The position numbers were made by a program, and so were the translations under genes. A stretch of DNA of 64,000 nt from Flaccisagitta enflata. Taxonomy: Eukaryota > Chaetognatha > Sagittoidea > Aphragmophora. Below, in pieces: positions 1 through 13,200 of this stretch. The notes under the pieces are model-generated. The model was not told where the DNA came from, did no database searches, and saw only the letters and a list, made by a program, of their open reading frames with translations. How positions within the stretch are numbered: position 1 is the first letter of the stretch; the number at the start of each line of letters is the position of its first letter. The DNA lies in NCBI GenBank assembly GCA_965153355.1, contig OZ231126.1, forward strand, positions 68,448,001-68,512,000, written 5' to 3'.

Positions 1-1696
1 ACAATCTAGAATTGGAACCATCCGCCCTCATTGACATTGATGATGACTCCATAGACGTTGAATCGAAGTCGGGCAGTAAAAAGAACGTGGAACGCGGGAT
101 TGTGTACCTCAGCTCCATTCCGACCGCCATGGACTTACAACAAATCCGAAACGCTTTGTCCAACTGCGGCAAACTCGGTCGGGTCTTCCTCCAAGAAGAT
201 CACAATTCGCAAAAGAAGCGCGCAAAAAGAACTTATTATTCCGAAGGATGGGTCGAATTCAAAAGCAAGAAAGACGCGAAAAGAACGGCGAAAATGCTTA
301 ACTGTTCTCAAGTGGGAGGGAAGAAAAGACACCCTTGGTTCGCCGATACGTGGAATATGAAGGTTAGAAGATGTTAATCAACTTGAAAGGAATCAGCGAA
401 GTTCCTTTGATAAGTGTTGGAACTGGTCAGTGGTCAGTCACTTAACAGCCCAAGTAGAGCGGCGATGGGTCGGGTTTGAAGTGATAAATATCTAGAATGG
501 ATAAACGTCTTGAATGGACTGACGAACGAATTTATGAATGCGAGCGAATTCAGAGGTGCCGGTTCTGTGTGGCATGGTGTTAATGGTACGCTTCAGGCTA
601 GCGCCTAAATGCGGCAGCTGCAGTCAGCGACTCAGCCGAGGTATGTGAGGATGGAAAATAGGGAATAGAGAAAGAAGAAAGGAAGAAAGAAGGTAAACAA
701 AAAATAGGAATGAAGAAAAAATGATGAAAGGAAAAAAGAATGAACAGATAAAGATGTAATCCTATTTTGCATGTCGCTGTCTTGTGTATCATGCACGTCA
801 AAATACAAGACAAAAATTATTCTTGGTGTCAGATATTGCTCCTTGATTCTAACCTTAAATAGGCTCTATGACTTTGTGATAGTATTGCAAAAAATCCAGT
901 ACCAATATTTTTATTCTAGAATTGTTTTACTCGTGAACAAATTCGTATTGCGTTTGATATATCGATTATGATAAAAATTCTTTCATCGTTTTTTTTTATG
1001 TGGTGCACATGTTTATAAATAGGTGAACAAACGGATGGTCGTTTCATACGCCCCTTCGGGTTATGCCACGACTATCATATTCGTTTACTAAGATGCTGTT
1101 CGTAGTTCTCAAATTGGCGTTGGTAAGCGATATAGCGTTTCCCGCGAAACTGCTCAATTTCGATTTATATTCTCTATGGAACAATCCTCAAGGTGTCACT
1201 CTCCCTTCTTACCGTCCACTAACAGTATCTACCGCGGTTCAAATGGCATCATTTGGTGGATCGTCTGGCTTACGAGCGCGCCGTGGAGGAGCAGAAGATG
1301 CGCATCGAAGTCGGCGCCGCCCGAAAGGAGGCGCATCACTTCCGGGAGTTGGCGGACAAAGCCGACGGCGACAAACGAACCGTGAAAAAGGGCAAGGACA
1401 TCAACAGGAAAGAATGGCAGTTTTATCAAAAACAAACCGAAGCCGAGATTAAAAAGGTGGTGGAAAAGAAGAAGCAACTAGAGGGAGATGGAGGAGTTTG
1501 GGCGAAGAAGAAGAAGAAGAAACGGAAACCGGAGGGCGATGATGACGGTGTCAGCGGGGGTAACGCGGCCAAGGCCCAGGAGGGCGTCGTTGGGGAAAAG
1601 AAACGGAAAAAAGAAATGCAAGATGAAAAGAAAACTAAGAAAAGAGCGCTCATCAAGTCCATCTTTCAGGGCGGAGAAGATTCGGATGGAGAATAA
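1..1696 (+). CDS. ABT1: ABT1/ESF2-like nucleolar RRM protein (5' end outside window)
   Basis: Two exons, 1-362 and 1226-1696, joined by a GT-AG intron (GTTAGA donor; acceptor after CTAACAG). The frame is open to the window edge and no ATG is visible, so the start lies upstream. The visible part is about 276 residues; the human protein is about 272. Exon 1 carries the RRM-like core (GIVYLSSIP, then GRVFLQ, then EGWVEF) and ends in WNMK. Exon 2 opens YLPRFKWHHLVDRLAYER, which matches the ABT1 segment after WNLK, followed by a basic, K/E-rich tail. In yeast and mammals the family works in small-subunit pre-rRNA processing in the nucleolus. Domain order and the junction motif make the call firm. 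The partner exon 2 is on the right arm; its exon 1 would lie past 64,000. Confidence 0.85.
363..1225. other. ABT1 intron, no further gene seen
   Basis: The intron is 863 bp. The parts around 735-975 and 1040-1200 have clear counterparts on the right arm (about 60,515-61,125). The stretch 655-715 is purine-rich (GAAAGAAGAAAGG type) and matches the reverse complement of the last 50 bases of the window, showing that the right arm continues past 64,000. I see no open reading frame with family resemblance here. Confidence 0.6.
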
Positions 1697-1725
1697 GGTT
1701 TCAAGTTGGAACTTTAAAGACGATA

Positions 1726-2133
1726 CACTCTTTTTTTTTATAAGAACCTAGTTTATAAGAACATCAAGGCTTCAAATGGCCCTAAAATTAAGAACATCTT
1801 AAGAGTATAAAGGCTTCAAATCTTGACAAAATTTTTTTGCTTACGATGATATTTAAAAAACATTAAAAAAACACTTGAATTTTAGTATAATCAATATGAT
1901 AATTTTTTTTTTAATAAATATTATAAAAATATCCTTAGACTATAATGATTGGCATATGTTTTAATGGTATTCAATGGAAATATATTTAGTATAATTGAGT
2001 TATAGTATACTACAAGGTCTGTAGAGTATTTGAAATTAAGAACGCTTTAAGAACCTTAAGAGCTTCATTTGGCCTCGAAAATAAGAACATGAAGCCTTCA
2101 AAAAAAAAACGACGTTCTCATAAAAAAAAAGTG
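1726..2133. mobile_element. 408-bp TA-targeted MITE, left arm only
   Basis: Ends are CACTCTTTTTTTTTATAAG and, reversed, CACTTTTTTTTTATGAG, flanked on both sides by TA (1724-1725 and 2134-2135). The right arm shows the empty site near 58,945-58,970 with a single TA. Interior is AT-rich with repeated AAGAACAT and GGCTTCAAAT motifs and no coding potential. TA duplication plus short inverted ends points to a non-autonomous Tc1/mariner-like element. A longer relative is at 34,358-35,396. It lies 29 bp after the ABT1 stop codon. Confidence 0.85.
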
Positions 2134-3428
2134 TAGTCATTCTCGTTTGTTACTTTACTTAATGCCCGAATTTCGCCTTATGAGTTATGACCAACCCTTG
2201 TTCTCAAATGCGTCGTGTTTGCATGAAAGAATCCTTCCTTGTATCTGCAATTCTGGATTCCTGTCTGCCTATCTGCTTTCCAGTCTGCCTGCCTTTCTTT
2301 TTCCGTCTGCCTATCTGTCTTTATAAATCATACCTTTGTCTCAAATCTGTTTTCGCTTTTCGATCTTTTTGTCTTTTTTTCCGTCTCCGCCTGTCTCCCT
2401 GCGCTATCTGCCCATTTGTTTGAGGTTCATCCATGCCATCTCTGTCGATATCTGTACGTCCATTTCGGTTTTGTTATGTTTTGTTTTGTTTTTTTTTTGT
2501 CGGCCTCCATCTTGTAGAATGATTGGTCTTTCACCGGCTTTGGTTAATGTCTGGTCCTTTGGTCCCTCATGCCTCGCTTCTCCTCCCTCCCCCTCCCCCC
2601 CCCCCTCCCCCCTCTCTTCATCCAGTTCCTGGAATTGGCCGAGCATTTCTTGCCGCGTTCGGGACTTGAGGAAGAGGCTCTTGATCGGACTCATCGCTAG
2701 GTGGGCGTTTCTCACCGGACATTGTCTGATTAAACCACGACAATGAGTTGTTCTGGCCTACGAGAAACCGCGTCTTTCCGTCTTTCCTGACAGACTAAAC
2801 CAATGGCAACTAGAAATGGCGTCTTCTTGTTCTGCCTAGCCTGACACTTCGCTGGCAAGACCCGCTTCTTTACAGAAAAGTATGATTGCTCGCACGTTGT
2901 TTTTTTTTCTATTTATCTTGGACAAATTTTCTTTAAACGGGAGAATCTTGTGGATCTTGTGGCTACTTAAGGATTCTCCTATTCTCGCCTCGTCATGAAA
3001 TGCTCAATTCTTTTATTCTTACGTAAGATTCTTTGGGAATTTCGAGAGACAAAAAAAAATTCATATGAGAGAGGGAGAGGAGGGATGAAATGGATCGATT
3101 GGGTCAACAACACGTCACATCAGCGAAAAACTGTCGTAAATTCTTGGAAACGACAATAACAAAGAAGTGGTACCCAGTTACAAGGCTCAAATGTTATCTG
3201 TCATTAAAAAAAAGCTTCCCTAGCCTTGAGAAAAGTATAAATATTTGCGCAAATTAATGCCGGGACATTTTCTACCTTACTGTTACAAAATACAAGCTAG
3301 AAAGGAAAAGGATTTAGCTTGGAAAATAGGGCTGAATTTAGCTGATTATTTACGACAGAAAAAGCGAGATGATAAGTCGGCCGGCGAACCGCTTCTCTTT
3401 GTTATTTTTATATACACTCATTATTCCA
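2134..3428. other. ABT1-RPUSD2 intergenic DNA, low complexity
   Basis: Pyrimidine-rich around 2230-2630 (CTGCC, TCTGTC, CCCTCCC runs), giving shadow frames on both strands that I do not count as genes. The right arm has the same sequence at about 56,400-57,540. The stretch about 3113-3375 is absent from the right arm; it contains a short open frame (3245-3457) without an ATG and without recognisable homology. Confidence 0.5.
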
Positions 3429-4044
3429 CACTGTGCTTTCAATCAAAATCTGAGTGAAAAATCATATAACTGTGGGTTTCTCCGCATTGTTGTGTAGGGT
3501 TGGGGTGCGATAACATGTAACTAGTCAAAATAAAATCATTCACCGAGCGCTTTTTTAGTAATTTTCAAAATGGAAAAAAATTAGACCTATTTTCAATAAA
3601 GATTCTACTCAGTTGTATTGACCTATTTTTTGACTTCACATTGTTAATCTATGCAAAATTCCCTTTCATTTGATAGGTCACACTATATGGTTTAATTTCA
3701 AAATAAAGTTTTCATTTTTTGAGCCACCGTTACTTTTTTGTAACGGTGACTCAAAAAATGAAAATTTTAATTCTTTGCAAAAGTATAGAGTGCGACCTAT
3801 CAAATGAAAGGGAATTTTGCATAGATTAACAATATGGAGTCAAAAACTAGGTCAATACAACTCAGTAGAATCTTCATTGAATATGGGTTTAAATTTTTTC
3901 CATTTTGAAGATTACTCAAAACGCGCTCGGTGAATGATTTTGTTTAGGCTAGTTACATGTTATCACACCCCAACACTACACAAAAATGCCGAGAAAGTCG
4001 CAGTTATACGATTTTTCACTCAGACTTCTGTAGGAAGCACAGTG
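3429..4044. mobile_element. 616-bp foldback MITE with TCCA target duplication, left arm only
   Basis: The element is nearly a perfect palindrome centred near 3735, where GTTACTTTTTTGTAAC forms the turn. Ends are CACTGTGCTT and AAGCACAGTG. TCCA flanks it at 3425-3428 and 4045-4048, and the right arm has one TCCA at the equivalent site. CAC termini with a 4-bp duplication would fit the CACTA/Chapaev group, which is inference only. No coding sequence. Confidence 0.85.
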
Positions 4045-4281
4045 TCCACGAAAGGACGTTTTGGACGAAGATTACTTTAAAGTCTTTCATTCTCGTTACG
4101 TTTTCTTGATAAAGATTATCTTTTCTAGTGGTCTTTCGATCCTTATCATCTACAAAGCGATGATCTTTAAAAAATGAATAATAAAGAAAAAAAAGAACAG
4201 AACGAAACTACTTTTCTCGAGTTGGAGGCCTTAACTCGAGATCGATTCGTGAGGCAGGCCGAATAAGAGAGCTCATTTGCA

Positions 4282-7200
4282 ATGACCTTGAGCTTTATCG
4301 GTCCGTTGGCTGATACTCTTCTCGGAAGAACGATAAACGTTTTTCCGCTCATCCCACCGACGTGGTTGGCGGCCTTTGAAGTCCAGGTGCGATCGATGAT
4401 CTCACCCGCTGCCGCTGCTCAGACCGCCATGGCGGCGAAAGAAGAAAAGCCCGGCACGGCGACCAATGAAAATGACCAGGTATTGTTTCTGACGTATAAT
4501 TCGTGTCTGTTGTCTTTCCATCTCTCTCTTTCGCTCTCTTCATTTTAATTTTCTTTCTTGTCAATTTTTCCCCCTCTGTCGTAAATTTGCCAGCTCTCTC
4601 TTTTAGTTTCAAATTTCTTTCTCGTCAATTTCCCCCCCCCCCCCCCCGTCGTATATTAATCATGTTTTTGGCCGCGTGCACTCGACTCTGTAAGCTGGTG
4701 TGTCAGTCCGTCTGTCTGTAACTTTGTTTCAAAATCCAGGCTTTTCATTTCAAAGGTTTGATAAGTCTCTGTCATTAAGATCATTCTTAAGTCAATAGAC
4801 GCTTATTATTACAGAGGAAGGAAGGAAGGAAGGAAGGGAGGGAAGGAGGCAGGCAGGTGTATGTTTGTAGTTGTGTGAAATTAAATAGCAGCCCAAAGGC
4901 AGTGAGTAGTGTGTGATTTAAGTTGAGGGGGAGCAGGGTCCTGTAGAACACAGGGGGAATCTGTCCGTCCATCCGTTCGTCCCCCCTGCCCCATTCAGGT
5001 GTGTCAATATGCAAATGGTTTTTTGATGAGACGGTCATCATCAGGGATTGTTGTGACATTAATTCTAAGACACTTACTGTTTTTCTTTTTCCAAATTTCA
5101 TTCATCTTCCATTTTTTTCTAAATCCCTATTTAGCCCCTAATTTGTATATTGTAGTACAGCTGGTTTTGCACCTGGATTATTGATGACAAAGAAAAGAAT
5201 AAAAACACTTTGGTTTTTTCATTTTTAGTCGCGTGCTCGCGACTCTATACCCCGCTTTGTCGGTCCGTCGGTCGGTCGGTCGGTTGGTCGGTCTGTCCCC
5301 ATTTTACTTTTTTTATTCGTTTTATTCCTATCAAGTCATTTTAAGTCAATTAAGTGATTTTGAGTCAATTTAAGTCATTTTAAGTCATTTTAAGTCACTT
5401 TAAGTCAAATTAAGTCATTTGAGTCATTACTGAATTTTAGTCAATTTAAGTCAATCTAGGTCATTTTAAGTCATTTTAAGTAAATCTAAGTCAATTTAAG
5501 TCAGTTTAACTCAGTATAAGTCAATTTAAGGCAGTATAAGTGAATTTAAGTCATTTTATGTCAAATTTAAGTCAAATTAAGTTATTTGAGTCATTATTGA
5601 ATTTTAGTCAATTTAAGTCAATCTAGGTCATTTTAAGTCATTTTAAGTAAATTCAAATCAATTTAAGTCAGTTTAACTCAGTATAAGTCAATTTAAGGCA
5701 ATATAAGTAAATTTTTATTTACATAATTATAGGTCATTATAGGTCATAATGCAATTTTGGGTAATCATAGGTAATTATAGGTCATTATAGGTCATTATGC
5801 AATTACAGGTAATCATAGGTCATTATAGGTTATCATAGGTCATTATAGGTAATTATAGGTTATTATGCAATTATAGGTCATTATAGGTAATTAAAGGTAA
5901 TTATAGGTAATTATAGGTAATAATAGGTCATTATAGGTGATTATAGGTAATTATAGGTAATTATAGGTTATTATGCAATTATAGGTTATTATGCAATTAT
6001 AGGTCATTATAGGTAATTATTGGTCGTTTTAGGTAATTATAGGTTATCATGCAATTATAGGTCATTATTGGTCAGTATGTAATCATAGATAATTATAGGT
6101 AATTATGAGAAATAAAAGGCCATTATAGGTAATTATAGGTAATTATAGGTCATTATGTAATTATAGGTAATTTTAGGTCATTATAGGTAATTATAGGTCA
6201 TTATACAATTATAGGTCATTATTGGCAATTATAGGTCATTATGTAATTATAGATAATTATAGGTAATTATAGGTCATTTTGTTATCATAGGTAATTATAG
6301 GTCATTATAGGTCATTATAGGTCATTATAGGTAATTATTGATAATTAAAGGTCTTTATGCAATTATGGGTCATTATAGGTAATCAAAGGTCATTAAAGGC
6401 ACTTGTTGGTCATTATGTAATTATAAGTAATAATAGGTACTTATAGGTCATTATAGGTAAGTATATGTCAATAGACAATTTTAGGAAATTATAAGTCATT
6501 ATTCAATTATAGGTATTTATAGCTAATCATAGGTAACTATAGGTGATTATAGGTCATTATGCAATTATAGGTAATTATAGGTAATCATAGGTCATTATAG
6601 ATAATTATAGGTCATTATGTTATAATAGGTAATTATGGGTAATTATGGGTAATCATAGGTCAATATAGGTAATCATTGGTCCATATGGAATTAAAGGTAA
6701 TCATAGGTGTTTATAGGTACTTATAGGTCATTAGTTAATTATGGGTAATTATAGGTAATTATAGGTCATTATAGGCAATTATAGGGCAAAAGGTAATTAT
6801 TGTCATTATTGTCATTACCGGAAATAATGTTATTCTATAATTAGGCAATTATATAATTAAGTCTCGCACGCGACTTATAGGTGTTGGCCTTGTTTATACT
6901 ATAAAAAATTAGTCAAAATCTTCTGCTTTTATACAAGATGATTTAGTAATAGAAAAAACATAATTTTTTAAATGATTTATTAGCCTCATTTTCAACATAA
7001 CTGGGTGCAGTCGTTAAAGGTATATATATTTTTGACAATCTTTACATGCGCTAAAAAAACGGAAGATGATTGAAATTGAAAAAAATAAAAATGGTAAGTG
7101 TCTTGTAATTAGTATCTTCATACTCCCTGATGATGACGAGCTGATCAAAACACCTTTTGCATATTGACACACCTGACTGCCCCATCCTCAGGGCTTCGTC

Positions 7201-10200
7201 TCCTTTGGCTCTATTCTGACCCAATTTCTGCCGAAAAGCGCAAATCTAAGCAGTTTGGCCAAAATCTATGCAAAATGGTCCAAATCCAAGCACTATGGCC
7301 CAAATCCAAGCAAAATGGCCTCGGATACCTGGATTCTGACCAGATTTGGGCCATTATGCTTGGATTTGATCCATTTTGCATAGATTTCGGCCAAATTGCT
7401 TGGATTAGGGCTTTTAGGCAGAAATTGGGTCAGAATAGGCCCCAAAGGAGATGAAGCCCTGAGGATGGGGCAGGGGGGACGGATGTAAGTACGTATGGAT
7501 GGACAGACGGACAGATTCCCCCTGTGTTCTGCCGGACTTCGTCCCCTTTGGGGCCGCTGCCCAAAAACGTATTCGCTTTTGTGGCTTGTTTTCATCTCTG
7601 GCGTCTCCCTTTTCCCCTCAATTAGCAGGTCTCTCATTCTTCGTCATCTCGCATTGCATTTCTTCCTCAGCTGAGGGAATTATTCTCGAAATTTTCGTTC
7701 ACTCAATTCAATTGTTAGTGCACCACAATCAGCCGTGATGGGAAAAAAGGGTAAAGATGATGTATGGAAAAAAGTCGATATTTTGTCATTTTTCACTTTT
7801 TCACTTGACTGCCCCATCCTCAGGGCTTCGTCTCCTTTGGCTCTATTCTGACCCAATTTCTGCCGAAAAGCGCAAATCTAAGCAGTTTGGCCAAAATCTA
7901 TGCAAAATGGTCCAAATCCAAGCACTATGGCCCAAATCCAAGCAAAATGGCCTCGGATACCTGGATTCTGACCAGATTTGGGCCATTATGCTTGGATTTG
8001 ATCCATTTTGCATAGATTTCGGCCAAATTGCTTGGATTAGGGCTTTTAGGCAGAAATTGGGTCAGAATAGGCCCCAAAGGAGATGAAGCCCTGAGGATGG
8101 GGCAGGGGGGACGGATGTAAGTACGTATGGATGGACAGACGGACAGATTCCCCCTGTGTTCTGCCGGACTTCGTCCCCTTTGGGGCCGCTGCCCAAAAAC
8201 GTATTCGCTTTTGTGGCTTGTTTTCATCTCTGGCGTCTCCCTTTTCCCCTCAATTAGCAGGTCTCTCATTCTTCGTCATCTCGCATTGCATTTCTTCCTC
8301 AGCTGAGGGAATTATTCTCGAAATTTTCGTTCACTCAATTCAATTGTTAGTGCACCACAATCAGCCGTGATGGGAAAAAAGGGTAAAGATGATGTATGGA
8401 AAAAAGTCGATATTTTGTCATTTTTCACTTGTGCTAATCCCATTGGTTCCACATGTTTTAAAAAAATTCCTTCGATTTTATCATTAGTACAAAAATACTA
8501 GATAATTATGTTTTTAATTAGTATACAAGTCAATGGGGGTCATAAAAGTTACAGGATCATCTAGGATCCGCGCTGTTTGGCTTTTGCACCCAAACTGCAT
8601 CATTCCTTTCATGTGCGCGGAGTTTATCTTGATGCGCGCGCTGTCGGAAATGAATCTCAGCTGAGAACAAGTCTAATTTCTGGTTACTCAATTATACAAA
8701 TTAGCTTATGATCGATTTGTCATTCTCTTGTTATTCAAAAGTTTTACTTTCTTAGATGTTAAGTTTTATCATCCAGGGACTTTTCATAAAGTTGTGGAAG
8801 GTCTTTTTAATAATAATGGTAACACATGAATATTTCTACGTATTTTTCTTTCATTATGACAGTAACAACAATAGAGAAACTGATCCTTTGGTTTTCCTTA
8901 ATTCTCCTGGGGGAAGCAAGCTGCTCTGCAGCTGTTTAAGAGATGTCTTTGAGTTATGTCAGAGTTGTCCTAGTGTTGTCCTAGTGTTGTCCTAGACTTG
9001 TCCTGGAGTTATCCTGATTGTCCTAGAGCTGTTCTGAAGTTGTCTAACAGTTGTCCAAGATATCAACAATTTGTTTTTATAGTGTCTTGGAATTGTTCTA
9101 AAGTTGTCTGAGAGTTGTCCTAAGTTGTCTAAGATTTGTCCTAAAGATGTCCTAGACTTATCCTGTCTTATCCTAATTTTCCTTCATTGTTTTAGGGTTG
9201 TTTGGGTGTTGTCCAAATTGTCCTGGAGCTAATTTGAAGGGGTCTAAGAATTGTCTTACTGTTGTCTAAGAGTTGTCCAATGACTGATTCAAAATTGTCC
9301 TAGACTTTTCTTAATTGTCTTAGTTGTCCAAATATCCCACAAACACCATTGTTGTTGTGGCCTTGTCTTGAGGAAGTCCTAGATTTGTCCTTAGGGTTGT
9401 CCTAGATTTGTCCTCGAGTTGTCCATAGGTTGTCCCCAGAGTGTCCAAGAGTTTTCCCAAAGATGTACTGAAGTTATTCTAAGATTGCCAAATGTTTTTA
9501 GGGTTGTTCTTGAACTGTCCAAATGTTAATCTCAAGTTTTTCAATGATTTTAGGGTTATCCTAGAGCTTTCCGTGAATTGTCCTGAAAATTCATTTGACT
9601 GGAGATGTCTCGTGTTGGTTTACAATAACAAATTTAAAATGACTATTATTTATATGGCAGCTATTACTGTACTTTTTAGTTGCAGACACAAAACTCAATA
9701 AGAGGCATGTCCAACTGTCTATTGGTTCATCGGTCTGTTAGTCTGTCCAAAACACATAAGTAATAAGGAGGAAAACAAGCATTTGAGATGCTTTTTGGGT
9801 ATGTGTGTGTGTTAAGGAGGTGTGAACCGCGGATGTCAATTGGATGCCCCTACCCACCCCTCCACACCAATGATTGTGACTACCCATCACTTGTTACTGT
9901 TTGCATATCGCAGACTGTCCTCAGGGGCAACAACATTTTTATGCCTTGTTAAATGACGATGCCTGATATAAAAGAAATTTATACTTGAGCTTAATGAACA
10001 GATGTCTCTGGCAATATACTTCATTAACACTCTCGTTAGAAACAATTTTATTTTTTTGGTAATTCATGAAGAAGTTGATTAGGTTTGTGGGACAGAACAT
10101 CTCAATAACAAAATTTGGTGGTGGGTGGGGAGGAGGTTAAGAGTATACTTAGGCAGACTTGATGGACTGTGTAGGTGGGTTGAGTGGGATAAAGAGGCGT

Positions 10201-13200
10201 TAGGTGGTTTTTTCCCATCAGGGTGGGATTTGATGGACTGTGTAGGTGGGTTGAGTGGGATAAAGAGGCGTTAGGTGGTTTTTTCCCATCAGGGTGGGAT
10301 TTGATGGACTGTGTAGGTGGGTTGAGTGGGATAAAGAGGCGTTAGGTGGTTTTTTCCCATCAGGGTGGGATTTGATGGACTGTGTAGGTGGGTTGAGTGG
10401 GATAAAGAGGCGTTAGGTGGTTTTTTCCCATCAGGGTGGGATTTGATGGACTGTGTAGGTGGGTTGAGTGGGATAAAGAGGCGTTAGGTGGTTTTTTCCC
10501 ATCAGGGTGGGATTTGATGGACTGTGTAGGTGGGTTGAGTGGGATAAAGAGGCGTTAGGTGGTTTTTTCCCATCAGGGTGGGATTTGATGGACTGTGTAG
10601 GTGGGTTGAGTGGGATAAAGAGGCGTTAGGTGGTTTTTTCCCATCAGGGTGGGATTTGATGGACTGTGTAGGTGGGTTGAGTGGGATAAAGAGGCGTTAG
10701 GTGGTTTTTTCCCATCAGGGTGGGATTTGATGGACTGTGTAGGTGGGTTGAGTGGGATAAAGAGGCGTTAGGTGGTTTTTTCCCATCAGGGTGGGATTTG
10801 ATGGACTGTGTAGGTGGGTTGAGTGGGATAAAGAGGCGTTAGGTGGTTTTTTCCCATCAGGGTGGGATTTGATGGACTGTGTGCACTGAGCTTTCAAACT
10901 CAAACTTAATTACTTGAAACATAACTTTTTTCCGTCAACATTCTCTAAATAATTCCCTCTTTTTGTAGGTCGGTGTCGCCGACACTCCCATCGCCCACAA
11001 AGAAACGGAGATTACGGAACCTGCGAAAATGTCCAAGGCAGAAAAGAAAAGATTGAGGCGTAATCAAAGAAAGGAAAATGAAAAGGATAAAAAACGATTG
11101 GCAAGTGCTCTTTTTCTGCGTCGTTGATCGTTTACGATTGGTTTTAAAGGTCGTCGCTTGTGGTCATTAACTGGTGCCATCTGATTAATCAATCCGATTG
11201 CATGTTGAAATTTGCCTTCCTTCTCCCCCCCCCCCCCCGGCCCGCCCGCCCACTTCTTCTTTAGGCCAAACTCGGGAGAGTCATTGACCTAACTGCCAAT
11301 GAAAACCAAGTGGAAGTTAGTTACGTCTTTGAAGGTGGACTGAGGAAAGTCAAACCCTATTTCTACACTTATCAGGTGTACATATTTAATTATTCATTTC
11401 ATTTGTATCTCTGAAACATTTGACATATCCTTGTATCATTCCTGACTGGCACAATACCTGAGAACAGTTATTTAAGAATTTTCCATTCTAATGGATTTCA
11501 AAGAACCAATAAATTTAATTTGTGGTAGGCGGACTTCTGTTAGAGCCAATACAAAAAGTATTGGAAACGGATTGAAAGGACAAGAATTCGCATCTGTTAT
11601 AAGCGGAATTCCGTGAAAAGCGGGTCCGTTGGAGCGAGGTTCCATTTTATCTGAGTAACCTGACTCTTGTTTCGCAGACGTACGTTCGTGGGCGATGGAT
11701 CGGTCGCACCGTGCTCGATGTCGTCTCATCAGAGTTCCGTTACGATAATCACGAGAATTATGCCACGCGATTACGTCAAGGGTTGATCAACGTCAATGGT
11801 TAGTCTTTCATTTTTTGTCTGGACAAGTTTGTTGTAATTCAGATAATAGTGAAATGAATGTTTGATGATAGTGAAATGATTGTTTGATTCAAGTGAGATG
11901 ATCGTTTGATTTTTAATGTAATGACTGTTTGAAAATAGAGATGCTACCGTAATGATAAGCGGCATTTTGACTTCTCAAATTACGTACTCGTTTGTACTGT
12001 GACATACGTAGTTTGTCTGTTTGTTTGTCTGTTTTAAACCTTCGCATATCTTTTGAACCAGACTTCAAAGCTTGTGTACCAATTTTTTTAAAAAAATCAT
12101 ATACTTTTACTACCTATTATTTTTGAAGTAATATCTAACTGGGACTTAGATGGTTTACATGTTGCACATGTCACATAGGTAGAGGGTAGTAAAAGGTCAT
12201 GAATTTTTTTCACATTTTGTATACAAATAGAGGGCGAATTTTTAGTCGCGGGCTACGCGACTTTACACTTCGCTTTGTCGGTCCGTCCGTCCGTCCGTCC
12301 GTTTGTCACATTTTACTTTTTTTGTTTTTTTGCGGTTTTTGGCCTTACTGCTCCTGCCCAAATGATCTGGTGACCTCAATTATAGCCCCTGCCCACCCGC
12401 ACGCGACTGGGGTAGCTGTGTATCCGGCCTTGTTTTATCTGGGGAAGTGGAAAAGAAATAATCGTCAATTTTCAAACTGGAAAATATACCTCTTTTGTCC
12501 TCGACGATCAGTTTACGTCGAGGACTATAACATAGCACTGATCGTGTAGTAAGCCGTTCGTTGTTTGTTGTTGTTTGTTGTGTCAACCCTTAAAAACTTG
12601 AGAACCACAACTCAGATGTTGATGAAACTTGGTCAGTGTTATTTTTAGGGCATTACTAACCTGTGTACCAACTTTCAACAACATTCATAAATATTTAATA
12701 CCCTTTGCCTATTATTTTTGTAGTAATATTAATTCCTTGACTTGTGCAATTTACATAGGGGAAGGGTAGTAAAGGTTCACCAATGTTGTTCAAACTTGTT
12801 GTGAAGGTTTATTGCATCAATAAAAGCTCCCCTGCAAGATTTCAGTTAATTCTGAGTATTGGTTTAGAAGATATAAGGGTATTTTGCTAGTAATATTATT
12901 TCCTAGACTTGTGCAATTTACATAGGGGAGTGGTAGTAAAGGTTCACCAATGTTGTTCAAACTTGTTGTGAAGGTTCATTGCATCAATTAAAGCTCCCCT
13001 GCAAGATTTCAGTAAATTCTGAGTATTGGTTAAGAAAATATAAGGGTATTTATGACGTATCTAGTAATATTATTTCTTGGACTTGAGATTTTTTTTTTTG
13101 AAATTTTTTTTTTTTTTTTTTGAAAAAAAATTTTTTTTTTTTTGAAAATTTTTTTTTTTGAAAAAAAAATTTTGAAAATTTTTTGTTATCTTTTTTATTG

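Noticed and set aside
3245-3457. 70-residue frame in a left-only stretch
   Set aside because: It opens on TTG, not ATG, resembles nothing I recognise and crosses the edge of private DNA.
7164-8269. Repeated 79-, 96- and 114-residue frames
   Set aside because: Both strands of the duplicated palindromic repeat are open; no homology.
10161-10880. CRISPR-like array
   Set aside because: Units are contiguous 71-bp tandem repeats without unique spacers, in eukaryotic intron DNA.
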